Notes under the pieces: model-generated
The model's input: only the letters and a program-made list of their open reading frames with translations
Told to the model about the DNA's origin: nothing
The model's database searches: none
Part shown: positions 14,370 to 23,534 of the stretch, piece after piece
How positions within the stretch are numbered: the first letter of the stretch is position 1
Layout: every line of letters begins with the position of its first letter
Translations under genes and position numbers: made by a program
Assembly: GCA_040880005.1 (NCBI GenBank)
Contig: JBBDJG010000010.1
Location: forward strand, 62,001 to 126,000
DNA length: 64,000 nucleotides
Source: JBBDJG01 sp040880005
GTDB lineage: Bacteria; Actinomycetota; Thermoleophilia; Solirubrobacterales; JBBDJG01
Direction: 5' to 3'

Positions 14370-16793
14370 TTAGCGGCGAAGCTTGATCGGCTGGGAATGC
14401 GTCCTGCGGTTGCCGGCGCGGTCCACCGCCAGAACCTCGAGCCGCGGCTTGACGAGCCGTCCGCTGCGGAACAGCTTGCGCCCGGGGTGGATCGTCGAAA
14501 TGCGCAGGTCGGTGCTGCCGGCGACCGCGAGCTTGCCGAAGCTGCGTCCGACAACGACCAGGCGCGAACGCGCCGGCCCGCGCTTGCCGCGCCCGCGCTT
14601 GCGTCTGACGACGTCGCGCGATCGCTCGGTCGCGGTCAGCCAGACCTTGAACTCGCAGGCCTCCGAGCACGAGACCTTGACGGGCAGCCCACTGAGCACG
14701 CTGGCGGCGGTTGCGTTCGGGTCGCTCGCGATCCAGACCGCGGGGGCCTGATCGTCACGCGCCGGGGGCTTGCGCTTGCGACCGTCGTCGCCGTCCGGGG
14801 GATCGTTGGGGTGCGTTGCCGTGCCCGTCACCGTGACCCATCCGTACGCGTAGCCGACCCCACCGTCGTTGTCCACAAGGCGCGTCGCGATCCAATAGGT
14901 GCCGGGATTCGAGAACGTGCGCGAAACGTAGTTGCGAGTGCCGCTGTCGACCTCGAAGCTGCCGTCATCGTCGAGGTCCCACGAGTAGCCGGTGACGAGC
15001 CCGTCGGAGTCGTAGGCGTACACGTGGAAGGTGACGGCCTCGCCCGTGCTCACCTCGGCGCGGGACGCCACGATCCAGCCGTACGGCGATTGGTTCGGCG
15101 TCGTGATCGTCACCGAGTTGGACGCGGTGCTGACGTTGCCGGCGTTGTCGTATGCCCGGACGCTGTAGGTGTGCGGCCCGCGCGATGAGACCCAGTTGTC
15201 GTAGCTGGTGCGGCTGCCTGCGACCGACGCTACTTGTGAGCCGTTACGGTAGATCCTGTAGCCGGCGACCGAGAAATCGTCGCTGCTGGCGGACCAGTTC
15301 AGCCGGACCGTGCTGGTGCCGACCGTCTGGGCGGTCAGATTGGCGGGCACGGAAGGCGCGGTGGTGTCCTGCACGAACCGCACCTCGACGCTCGCCTCTT
15401 GCGACGAGACCGCGAGAGTCTTCACGGAGACGCCCGTCGCGGGATCGTAGAAGGTGTTGTTCGGCGCGAGCATCGCGTCGGAGAACGTGGACGTGGTCGG
15501 TGTCGCGTCCAATAGCAGGGACTGGGTGATCACGCCCCATTCGGGGACGATACGGACGCCCACGCCCCCCACGGCGGTGTTGAGCGGGGAGAAGTTGTCG
15601 AAGTGCGCGCCGAACGGCTGGCGGAAGTCGAGGTAGTAGTAGTCCCTGACGCTGCCGTTCGAGTTGCGCAAGCGCGGAATCCGAACCCCCTGAACGGTCC
15701 CCGAGGACAACGCCGGCGCGGCCGGCTTGATCGAGTAGGTGCCCTCCTGCGTCACGGTCTGAGTGTTGGCGGTCGGCGTGAACCCGAGCTGCCCCTTGTG
15801 CCAGCCGTGCAGGTGGCGGATGTTCCAGGAGCCCATAACGTCGAACGGGTCTCCGTACTCGCTGCGTGAGCAACTCGTCCCGACCGTGACCCGCACGCCG
15901 CCGGAGTCGGTGCAGCTATAGCTGGAGGCGTGATGCACGCCGAGGTTGTGGCCCAGCTCGTGCGCGATCACGTACGTGTTCAGATAGCCGTTGATGAACG
16001 AGTACATGCCGGGCACGTACGCGAGCCCCGCCCACCCGCAGGAGGAGACGCCCGGCCACACGTACACATGGTGGTCATAGCCGCTCAGGTCGTCGCCGGC
16101 CGCAGCGGCGGCCGTTCGCGCGGCACTGGCCCACGACGACCAGTTGCACGGCGTGTTGTTGGCGGGGACCGTGTACCAGCCGAGAACGTCGCCATCCACT
16201 CGCGTCTTGCCTTCCAGCGTGAGGCTCCCGGAGGAGGACTCCTGGAAGTACGCGTTGACCGAGTCGCTGTTAGTGAAGACGGCCTGGCGCACCTGGTCGT
16301 GGGTCCACGGCTGACGCTGATCGTTCTGGAAGTTGAGCAGGATCACGGCCACCTTCTTCGTGCCGGTCGCGGCCGCTGCCACGACCTTCGCCGACGGCGC
16401 TCGCACGACGCGAACGTCGGAACGGCGGGCCACGATCCGTCGCCCCTCGACGCGGCCGCTCACACGCACGGTCGCCCCCGGGACGAGTCCCGCCACCTGT
16501 GTGGTGGAGCTTCGCGCATCCAGCCGCGAACCGACCATCCGCAGAGCCACCGACCTGCCGCCGCGAGTTTTGATCGCGTAGTGGAACGTCGCCCGCTTGC
16601 CCCGGAAGTCGTCCGAGTGCCGTACCTGAAGCGTCCCCTCTACGGCGGTCGAGCGACCGCTGGAGGCCGGCGCGATCGCCAGGGCGCCGACGCACAGCGC
16701 CAGCCCGATGATGCCGGGCCCAACCGCGCGCATGGCCACGCGCTTGAACTGCTCGCCCGCTCCGCGGGCCGTGTTTCCTATGCCACCTGACAT
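14370..16793 (-). CDS. Secreted M11 (gametolysin)-like zinc metalloprotease with FnIII and PKD domains
   Basis: 807 aa. N-terminal hydrophobic export segment about 20-45 (VGPGIIGLALCVGALAIAPAS). Catalytic domain about 140-450 with zinc motif HELGHNLGVHHA and Met-turn region DPFDVMGSW, as in metzincins of the M11 type. Then a fibronectin type III domain (LTAQTVGTSTVRLNWSASSD), a PKD domain (AYDSDGLVTGYSWDLDDDG), a Pro/Asp-rich linker and a basic C-terminal domain (VKVSCSEACEFKVWLTA to IKLRR) shared in style with other secreted proteins in the window. Probably extracellular protein degradation. The 245-bp upstream region is noncoding; I saw no known riboswitch there. Confidence 0.85.
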   Translation of the reverse strand: MSGGIGNTARGAGEQFKRVAMRAVGPGIIGLALCVGALAIAPASSGRSTAVEGTLQVRHSDDFRGKRATFHYAIKTRGGRSVALRMVGSRLDARSSTTQVAGLVPGATVRVSGRVEGRRIVARRSDVRVVRAPSAKVVAAAATGTKKVAVILLNFQNDQRQPWTHDQVRQAVFTNSDSVNAYFQESSSGSLTLEGKTRVDGDVLGWYTVPANNTPCNWSSWASAARTAAAAAGDDLSGYDHHVYVWPGVSSCGWAGLAYVPGMYSFINGYLNTYVIAHELGHNLGVHHASSYSCTDSGGVRVTVGTSCSRSEYGDPFDVMGSWNIRHLHGWHKGQLGFTPTANTQTVTQEGTYSIKPAAPALSSGTVQGVRIPRLRNSNGSVRDYYYLDFRQPFGAHFDNFSPLNTAVGGVGVRIVPEWGVITQSLLLDATPTTSTFSDAMLAPNNTFYDPATGVSVKTLAVSSQEASVEVRFVQDTTAPSVPANLTAQTVGTSTVRLNWSASSDDFSVAGYRIYRNGSQVASVAGSRTSYDNWVSSRGPHTYSVRAYDNAGNVSTASNSVTITTPNQSPYGWIVASRAEVSTGEAVTFHVYAYDSDGLVTGYSWDLDDDGSFEVDSGTRNYVSRTFSNPGTYWIATRLVDNDGGVGYAYGWVTVTGTATHPNDPPDGDDGRKRKPPARDDQAPAVWIASDPNATAASVLSGLPVKVSCSEACEFKVWLTATERSRDVVRRKRGRGKRGPARSRLVVVGRSFGKLAVAGSTDLRISTIHPGRKLFRSGRLVKPRLEVLAVDRAGNRRTHSQPIKLRR

Positions 16794-17038
16794 CCCTGTC
16801 CAGACGGTGGTGATTTGACGTCGACACCTTGGTTATCGCCCCACGGCGTCACCCCATTGAGCGTCTTGCGAGCCGGTGCGCAGAGGTTGCAGGTGCGCCT
16901 GGCCGAATAGGCCACCGAGGGATCGCGCAACGCCGAAACCGCTCTATTCAAGGAGCGCGCATGAGCGGCCGAAGTGAAACGAGACATCGCGCGTGAGCCA
17001 GCATCAGCTAGTGACATGGACCGGGGAGCCCAGCATCC

Positions 17039-19633
17039 GTGAGCAGTGAGTTCGAGCAGCGCTTGGAGGCACTCGAGCGCAGGGTCGAGTTGGTCCTCCG
17101 CGGGCTCGAGCGACTCGAGCTGGAGGTGCGCGGCGAGTCTGTTCGTCCGACGCCCAGGGACGAGTCCCGCGAACGGCAGCAGCAGCACTATCCGATTCCT
17201 CCCGCACCCCCACCCGGGCCCGCGGCAGCGCCGCCCCATCCGCCACCGCCCTCACCGCCGCCGCCGCCTTCACCGGCACCGCCTCCTCCACCGCAGAGAC
17301 CGCTGGCGCCGCCCCAGCCGGCGGAGCATGTAGGGGCCACCCACACACCTACCGCAAGGCAGACGCCCGCGTCGGCACAGTTAGAGGACCTCTTGGGCGG
17401 GCGCCTACTCGCGTGGGTGGGTGGTGTCGCCGTGGTGCTGGGAGTCGCGTTCTTCGTTGCGATGGCGATCAATCGGGGTTGGATCGACGAGGAGACCCGC
17501 ATCGTCATGGCAGCGCTCGGTTCGCTTGCGTTTGGCGTCGTCGGCGTCTGGCTGCACGAACGCCAAGGCCAGACCCAGGCATCGATGGCGATGGTCGGTA
17601 CCTCGATCGCAGCGCTCTACCTGACTCTGACCGCCGCCAGCCAGCTCTATGACCTGATACCCACCGGTCCCGCGCTGACGATCGCGTTCGTGATCGGCAC
17701 CGCCGCCACCGCCGTGGCACTTCGCTGGGACTCCGTCGTGATCGCGGGTCTCGGCATCATCGGCGCGCTATTGGCTCCTGTGCTGGTCGACGCCGGCACG
17801 TCTGATCAATCGGTCGCCTTCGTCCTGATCGCATTTGCATCCGCGGTTGGAGTTCTGCTCTGGCGGCGTTGGGACTGGTTGGCGGTAACAGCCTTCATCG
17901 TGAGCGCACCTCAAGTGGTGGCATGGATCTTCGACGCGCCACCGGCTGTTGGCCTTGGTATCGCAGCGGGACTCTTTTGGCTGCTCGGCATGGTGGCCGC
18001 GCTCGGCTACGAGTTGCGCGCGCCGGCGACCAGCTTGCGCACCTCCTCGTCGCTGCTTCTCACAGCCAACGCGGCCACGGCCGCATTCGCGTACTGGGCA
18101 TTCAAAGACATCGACCAACACGTGGCGGCTGATGCCTGGATCGCATCCCTTGCAACGGCGCAGCTCGCGTTCGGAGCCGCTGCGCTCAATTCCAAGCGGA
18201 TGCATCGCGACGTGGGGCTGGTTTCAATCGCATTGGGCGTGCTGTTGGCCGATCTCGCGCTCGGCCTGATCGTGGAGGGGCCGGCCTTGGCGGCCGGCTG
18301 GGCGTTTGGCGCGTTGCCGTTCGTGCTGATTAAGCGGACCAGCGGTGACGGTGTTGACCTTCGTCGCCTGGCGCTCGTCTGGCAGCTGGGCCTCGGCCTC
18401 GGTCGCGTGCTCCTCTCCGACGCGGAGCCGAGCAGCCTCATAGAGGGCGCCGATGATCTGCTTCCCGGCATCGTCGCCCTGAGTGCGGTCGCTGTCGCCT
18501 ACTTCGTCTGCGCGCGACTGATACCTGACGACGAACACTCAATGAAATCGGTGCTCGACGCCGTCGGCCTCGGGATTCTGGCCTATCTCGCAGCGTACGC
18601 CCTCGACGGACCCGAGCTTGTCGCGACCTGGTCGCTGCTGGCACTTGTGGTTGCGGCGATCGGAACCGAAGTCCGCTACCGACTCGTCCGACTCAGCTCC
18701 ATCGGGTTCATAGCGCTCGCGGCCCTGCACGTGCTCGTCTATGAAGCGCCCACCAGGGCGATCACACAGGGCACGGACGACATGGCCGGCGGGATCTTTG
18801 CGCTGGTCGCGATCGTGATCGCGTCGTTCACGTGCGGGCGGATCCTTCCCGAGGAAGACGATGCCGTGGCCACCGGCTTCGATGTGACCTCGCTGGCGGC
18901 GGCAGCGTACCTCGCCGCATTCGCCCTCAGCGGCGCGATCCTGACGGCAACTTGGGCTGCCGCTGCCCTGGCCTTTGCGATCTTGGCCACCAGAGTCAAC
19001 TATCCCCTTGCTCTTCCGGCTGCGGTCGGCTTCCTCGCACTGGCGGCAGGACACGTGTTGATCGTGCAAGCTCCGCCCGACTCCTTGCTCTACGGGGCCG
19101 ACGATCTCCAGCACGCGCTCGCTGGAATCGCGGCGGTCGCCGCAGCGGCGTTCGGATGGTCGCAGTGGGGCGCCACATTGGACGCACACTGGAAGCTTTG
19201 GCTACAGGTGTTGGGGACCACGGCTTTGATCTATCTCGGCTCGGTTGCGATCGTGAGCCACTTCCAGCCGGAGACGACGATCACGAACAATCCGTTCGGG
19301 CCAGGGCAGTTCGGATCGGGTCTCGACATCGACATCCGGCAAAAGGGACAAGCATTGCTGAGCGCGTTCTGGGCTGCCGCGGGCTTCGCCGGGCTGGTGT
19401 TCGGCCTAACGCGCGACAACCGGCCGCTGCGCCTGGGCGGATTCACGCTACTCACGCTCGCGATCGGCAAGGTGTTCCTGTACGACTTCTCGACGCTGGA
19501 CCAGGCCTATCGAGTGCTGTCGTTCATCGCGCTCGGCATCCTGCTGCTGGCTGGAGCCCTTGCCTACCAGCGAATCCGACCGCCGAGGGCTGCCAACAGC
19601 GGACAGAACGCCGAGCGCCCCAGCCCGGGCTAG
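17039..19633 (+). CDS. DUF2339-type polytopic membrane protein
   Basis: 864 aa. Coiled-coil start (SEFEQRLEALERRVELVLRG), a proline-rich segment about 55-95, then the signature LEDLLGGRLLAWVGGVAVVL, FFVAMAINRGWIDEETRIVM, followed by more than 20 hydrophobic segments to the C-terminus. This is the layout of the DUF2339 family, whose function is unknown. GTG start at 17039. It stands alone between two convergent or divergent minus-strand secreted protease genes, so cotranscription with neighbours is unlikely. Confidence 0.85.
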   Translation: MSSEFEQRLEALERRVELVLRGLERLELEVRGESVRPTPRDESRERQQQHYPIPPAPPPGPAAAPPHPPPPSPPPPPSPAPPPPPQRPLAPPQPAEHVGATHTPTARQTPASAQLEDLLGGRLLAWVGGVAVVLGVAFFVAMAINRGWIDEETRIVMAALGSLAFGVVGVWLHERQGQTQASMAMVGTSIAALYLTLTAASQLYDLIPTGPALTIAFVIGTAATAVALRWDSVVIAGLGIIGALLAPVLVDAGTSDQSVAFVLIAFASAVGVLLWRRWDWLAVTAFIVSAPQVVAWIFDAPPAVGLGIAAGLFWLLGMVAALGYELRAPATSLRTSSSLLLTANAATAAFAYWAFKDIDQHVAADAWIASLATAQLAFGAAALNSKRMHRDVGLVSIALGVLLADLALGLIVEGPALAAGWAFGALPFVLIKRTSGDGVDLRRLALVWQLGLGLGRVLLSDAEPSSLIEGADDLLPGIVALSAVAVAYFVCARLIPDDEHSMKSVLDAVGLGILAYLAAYALDGPELVATWSLLALVVAAIGTEVRYRLVRLSSIGFIALAALHVLVYEAPTRAITQGTDDMAGGIFALVAIVIASFTCGRILPEEDDAVATGFDVTSLAAAAYLAAFALSGAILTATWAAAALAFAILATRVNYPLALPAAVGFLALAAGHVLIVQAPPDSLLYGADDLQHALAGIAAVAAAAFGWSQWGATLDAHWKLWLQVLGTTALIYLGSVAIVSHFQPETTITNNPFGPGQFGSGLDIDIRQKGQALLSAFWAAAGFAGLVFGLTRDNRPLRLGGFTLLTLAIGKVFLYDFSTLDQAYRVLSFIALGILLLAGALAYQRIRPPRAANSGQNAERPSPG

Positions 19634-19653
19634 GACGCTCACTCCGCTACCGA

Positions 19654-19702
19654 GCTACCTCCCCCGCCATCACCCCGAAGTCGAGCCGCTCGCCGCTGAC
19701 CT
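19654..19702 (-). pseudogene. Fragment of the M3-like peptidase 3' end (direct repeat, left copy)
   Basis: 49 bp match 46/49 to 23566-23614, the coding 3' end of the M3-like peptidase. On the minus strand it reads VSGERLDFGVMAGEVA, versus VTGERLDFGVMAAEVA in the intact gene. It lies 26 bp after the subtilase stop. The two copies flank a 3.9-kb block containing only the subtilase gene, as if the block had been inserted into, or recombined at, the peptidase gene. Confidence 0.75.
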
Positions 19703-19728
19703 GCGCTTCAACCTCACTCAGGCCCAGT

Positions 19729-22700
19729 TCACTGTGTGCTTGTGCTCGCCACGGCGATCGGTAGCTCCCTCGTATTCGTGTCTTCCTCCGGGAAGCCGTT
19801 GCCATCTTCGGCGACGAACGTAACACGGTAGATGCCGGACTGGCCGCCGGACGGGGTCCAGCGGAACTCGCGAGTGCTCGGATTGAAGGTGGCACCAGGG
19901 GGGCTATCTTTCACATCGAAGGTCAACTCGTCCCCGTCGGGATCAGTGGCTGCAACGAAGAACTTGAGGGTTCCCCCTTCGGAAACTGCGGGAGGCCACG
20001 CCAAGCCGAACGCCATCACCGAGAGGGCGATGTCGCCGCCACTCACATGCCCGTCGGCGTTGAGGTCGTAGGCGGGCTTCTCGCCGCCGAAACTGCCCGC
20101 GACCAGGGAGATGTCACTGCCCGTCACCGTCTGGTCATCGTTCACGTCGGGATCGACGATCCTCAGGCTGGGAGGACAGTTCAGACCGGGGATCTCCGAC
20201 AGATAGATATCCGAGGTGAAGGTGCCCTGGTCGTCGAAGAGGCCCCGCCAGTCCATCCAGGCGATCTTGTCGCAATCGATCGCCGGCGCCACCTGCCAGG
20301 TCCAGTTTGCGGTGACACGCCTCTTGGTTTCGCTCGCGAGGTCGTACATGTAGATGTCGTAGTCCGCGGCTTGCGATCCCTGCTGCCAAACGATCTTGTC
20401 GTCTGAGACATCGGGAACTATCTCGTCTGCGGGATCGCTCGAGATCGCCCGTCCCGGGCAGTTGCCGGTCGCGGCATCGTATTCGCAATACAGCACGTCC
20501 CAGCTACCGCCTGCGTTGGCGATCCACACGATCCGGTTGCCCGAGATGCGCGGCCACCGCAACTCCGGAGCGGGGGCGGAGAGGCCGTTAGTGTTAGTAA
20601 CGACCTCGGCAAGCGTCCGCTCAGGGCATGCGCCGGTCGCGGAGTCGTAGTCGCACAGCTTGATCGCCGCCACCGCGACGCAGTCGGAAGGGTCGGAGTC
20701 CAGAACGCACTCGGGCACCGGAATGCAGACTTCGAAGAAGTAGATGCATCCCGTTTCCAAGAGCGGGCGCTGCGCCCAAACCAGCCTGTTGCCCGAGATC
20801 GCCGGCTCCACTGCACGAAAATCGCCCGTGATCTGGCGCTCGGGGCACTCGCTCGACGCCGGGTCGTACCGGCAGAGATAAATACCCTGCCTCGGGTCAT
20901 CGCTTGCGTCGTTTCCGCCTCCCTCCCAGACGACCGTGTGACCGGAAACGTCGGGGTCCCACTGCCTGCTGTCGTCGGTCGTCAGCTGGTGCTCGCGGCA
21001 CGTTCCAGTCGCCGGACTGTGCTCACACAGGTAGATGTCCCAGTTCCACCAAGCCCCAGCGCCGTTGGTGGGATCATGCGACCCGGGTTCGTTGCGTGCA
21101 TCCTCCCAGACGATGGTGTCGCCCGAGATCGCCGACGCCATCTGCTCCCACACGGCGTCGGTCACCTGCGTCTCCGCCGCGCGAGAAAGATCGTGCAGGT
21201 AGATGTCCCACCAATTGCTCAAGTTCAAGGAGGGATCGAAGATCGCGCGACCGTCCGCCCACGTCACCATGTCGCCCGAGACGGCCGGCAGCCACTGGTC
21301 CGCTCGCTGGGTTACGAGCGGCTCAGCGGCCTCTTTCAGCACCTGCACACGAGTGTCGTAGACCAGCTTCTCGACGCCAGCCTGCTGGGTGGCATCGAGC
21401 CTCAGCACGTAGTAGTCGGTGTCGAGTCCTCCAAGATCCCAGGTTGCGAGCACGCCATCGGTCACCTCGTTCGACGAGGAACCGATCGGCGTCCACTCGG
21501 CGGGTGAGACCCCCTTGCCGTAGCTCAGCTCGTAGCCCTGGAAGCCGGCACCCGCGGCCGTCCCCGTCACCTCGACGCTCTCCTGACCGTGGAAGTTGGT
21601 GTCGCTGTCCGGCGAGTCGATCTGAAGCCGGAGAGGCGAGTCCACACCCAGCGCCCGCCCCGCGTTGATCCGCCCGCGACCGGAATTGATGTCGAACCCT
21701 GGAGCGTCCACGTTGTCGGCCGACGCTCGCATGACCTGCCTGACATCCTCGTTGGTGAACCCCGGATGCTTGGTCAGGATCAGGGCGGCCAGGCCCGACA
21801 CGTGCGGGGCCGCCATCGACGTTCCCGCCTGACGGTAGTACTCGCCACCGACAGTGAGGCTGTCCGACTGCGGGCCTCGAAGCGAAAGGATGTTGCGGGC
21901 GGGCTGGTAGTTCGGCGGTCCGACGTCCGGGCCCCCGCCTGGCGCGGCGACGTCCACCTTCTGCCCGGTGTTGGTGAAGGACGTTCGCTGGTCGTACTGG
22001 TCGAAGGCCGAGACCACGATCGCCTCGGACAGATTCTGTGGCGCGTAGAGGTACACGTCCTCGTTGGCGTTCCCAGCCGCAAAGACAACGACCGACCCGA
22101 GCCCGTGCGCGTAGCGAACCGCGTCCTCCAGCACCGGGGCCCTGGGACACGGGTCGAAACAGCCCCAGCTGTTGTTGATGACGTCCGCTCCGTTGTCGGC
22201 CGCGTAGCGCAGAGCGCCGGCCAGCGAGGCGCCCGTTCCCCCGCCGTCGTTCCAGAGTCCCTTGACGGGCATCACCTTCGCCTCGGGGGCGACCCCGATG
22301 ACACCCAGGCCGTTGTTGCCCACGGCCGCAACCGTGCCCGAAACGTGTGTACCGTGGCCATTGCCGTCTCGCGGCTGACCGTCCTGGTTCGATCCCGTGA
22401 AGTCCCAGCCCCTAGTGTCATCGGTGAACCCGTTCTGATCGTCGTCGAGGCCGTTCCCGGCAACCTCGCCGGGGTTTTGCCAGGCGTTTCCCTGGATATC
22501 GGGATGGTTGAACCGCAGACCGGTGTCAACAACCCCGACGACCGTGCCGTCCCCCTGATCGGCACCGGGGTCTTGCCACGCCTGGTCTGCACCAATCTTC
22601 CTGAGGCCCCAGAGGTCCTCGTAGGGTTGGCCCCAGGCACCCGTGCTCCATGTGCCATCCTGGTCGGGATCAACGTAAGTGTCGTTCGGCAGAGCCTGGG

Positions 22701-23262
22701 TTCTCAGTCGGAAGTTGGGGTGCGCGTAGCCCACGTGCGGGTCGGAGCTGAAGTCCGCTGCGGCGGCCCTTACGTCAGCGCTTCTCTTCAACTTCAGCAG
22801 GTAGATGTGGGCTAGGTCGGGAAGGCTTGAGCCGTCGGGGGCGCGCTCCGTCCTGTGGCCGAATTCGCGTCTGATCCGTCTCGTCTTGGCGCGGTCATAC
22901 TTGCGAAGCGCCTTGACCGTGGGAGAAGCCTGTATTCGCATCTCTTCGCCGACGGTCCGGAACAGAGGTCTGGCCGAGCGAACCGCGTACGTGCGGTTCA
23001 GCCTGTCCAGCGACGAGCTGCGGTCGCTGGTCGCCTGTTTGAAGGACCTTCCGCTCGCGAGCAGATAGCGAGCCGACTCGGTCAGCGAGCCCTTGTACTT
23101 CACGATCAGTTCGCCTCTGACGAACGACGCTCTCTTGCCGCCCTCTCCGGGTCGTAGCGACCTCAAGAGGTCGGCTCGCGTAGGAAGCTCCGCCGGTGCA
23201 TGCGGCGGCTGGTCGACCGCGCCAACAACCGAGGCAAACGAAGACAACCCAAGACCAACCAA
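19729..23262 (-). CDS. Secreted subtilase (S8) with beta-propeller and dockerin-like repeats
   Basis: 1177 aa. Propeptide-like region, then the S8 catalytic domain with Asp in VVGVVDTGLRFNHPD, His in GNGHGTHVSGTVAA and Ser in GTSMAAPHVSGLAA. It is followed by at least seven repeats of the form (D/A)-SG-x3-VW that predict a TolB-like propeller (SGDTIVWEDAR, SGHTVVWEGG, SGNRLVWAQ), a dockerin-like pair of calcium loops (DVNDDQTVTGSDISL, DLNADGHVSGGDIAL), and an Ig/cadherin-like end (ATDPDGDELTFDV). The start is unresolved: the in-frame TTG 23262 cuts off the basic part of a signal peptide (KRRVSVLWLILGL) that is open upstream but has no ATG or GTG. Probably exported protease. Confidence 0.88.
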   Translation of the reverse strand: MVGLGLSSFASVVGAVDQPPHAPAELPTRADLLRSLRPGEGGKRASFVRGELIVKYKGSLTESARYLLASGRSFKQATSDRSSSLDRLNRTYAVRSARPLFRTVGEEMRIQASPTVKALRKYDRAKTRRIRREFGHRTERAPDGSSLPDLAHIYLLKLKRSADVRAAAADFSSDPHVGYAHPNFRLRTQALPNDTYVDPDQDGTWSTGAWGQPYEDLWGLRKIGADQAWQDPGADQGDGTVVGVVDTGLRFNHPDIQGNAWQNPGEVAGNGLDDDQNGFTDDTRGWDFTGSNQDGQPRDGNGHGTHVSGTVAAVGNNGLGVIGVAPEAKVMPVKGLWNDGGGTGASLAGALRYAADNGADVINNSWGCFDPCPRAPVLEDAVRYAHGLGSVVVFAAGNANEDVYLYAPQNLSEAIVVSAFDQYDQRTSFTNTGQKVDVAAPGGGPDVGPPNYQPARNILSLRGPQSDSLTVGGEYYRQAGTSMAAPHVSGLAALILTKHPGFTNEDVRQVMRASADNVDAPGFDINSGRGRINAGRALGVDSPLRLQIDSPDSDTNFHGQESVEVTGTAAGAGFQGYELSYGKGVSPAEWTPIGSSSNEVTDGVLATWDLGGLDTDYYVLRLDATQQAGVEKLVYDTRVQVLKEAAEPLVTQRADQWLPAVSGDMVTWADGRAIFDPSLNLSNWWDIYLHDLSRAAETQVTDAVWEQMASAISGDTIVWEDARNEPGSHDPTNGAGAWWNWDIYLCEHSPATGTCREHQLTTDDSRQWDPDVSGHTVVWEGGGNDASDDPRQGIYLCRYDPASSECPERQITGDFRAVEPAISGNRLVWAQRPLLETGCIYFFEVCIPVPECVLDSDPSDCVAVAAIKLCDYDSATGACPERTLAEVVTNTNGLSAPAPELRWPRISGNRIVWIANAGGSWDVLYCEYDAATGNCPGRAISSDPADEIVPDVSDDKIVWQQGSQAADYDIYMYDLASETKRRVTANWTWQVAPAIDCDKIAWMDWRGLFDDQGTFTSDIYLSEIPGLNCPPSLRIVDPDVNDDQTVTGSDISLVAGSFGGEKPAYDLNADGHVSGGDIALSVMAFGLAWPPAVSEGGTLKFFVAATDPDGDELTFDVKDSPPGATFNPSTREFRWTPSGGQSGIYRVTFVAEDGNGFPEEDTNTRELPIAVASTSTQ

Positions 23263-23458
23263 ACCGAGAATCAGCCACAGGACCGAAACCCTGCGTTTCG
23301 CTCCGCCGAAACCCCACCTACCCCTGTTACGAACCCACCGAATAGCTGCACCAGCCGATCGAGTGCGAATCTGACAGTGGTTATCTTATGCGGTGAGACG
23401 AGTTGCGTCAAACGTTTTCCGACAAGCGCTGCTCAGATCGCTTGTTGTCGCGACGCTC

Positions 23459-23482
23459 GAAACCCACACTGAAACCCACACT
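23459..23482. repeat. 2 x 12-bp tandem repeat between the M3-like peptidase and subtilase genes
   Basis: GAAACCCACACT occurs twice in a row. The 272-bp intergenic region 23263-23534 also contains a 7-bp stem, ACAAGCG/CGCTTGT (23422-23445), and is more AT-rich than its surroundings. It must hold the subtilase promoter; no box was certain. Confidence 0.6.
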
Positions 23483-23534
23483 CTTTGACTCTTTTGCCGC
23501 CCGGACCCCTGCCGGACAGATCGAACACCGAACC

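Noticed and set aside
16794..17038. Possible riboswitch in the leader of the M11-like protease
   Set aside because: On the minus strand the region has GGGGTGACGCC and GCGCACC segments that recall c-di-AMP or c-di-GMP riboswitches, but the conserved cores do not line up. I see only noncoding sequence.
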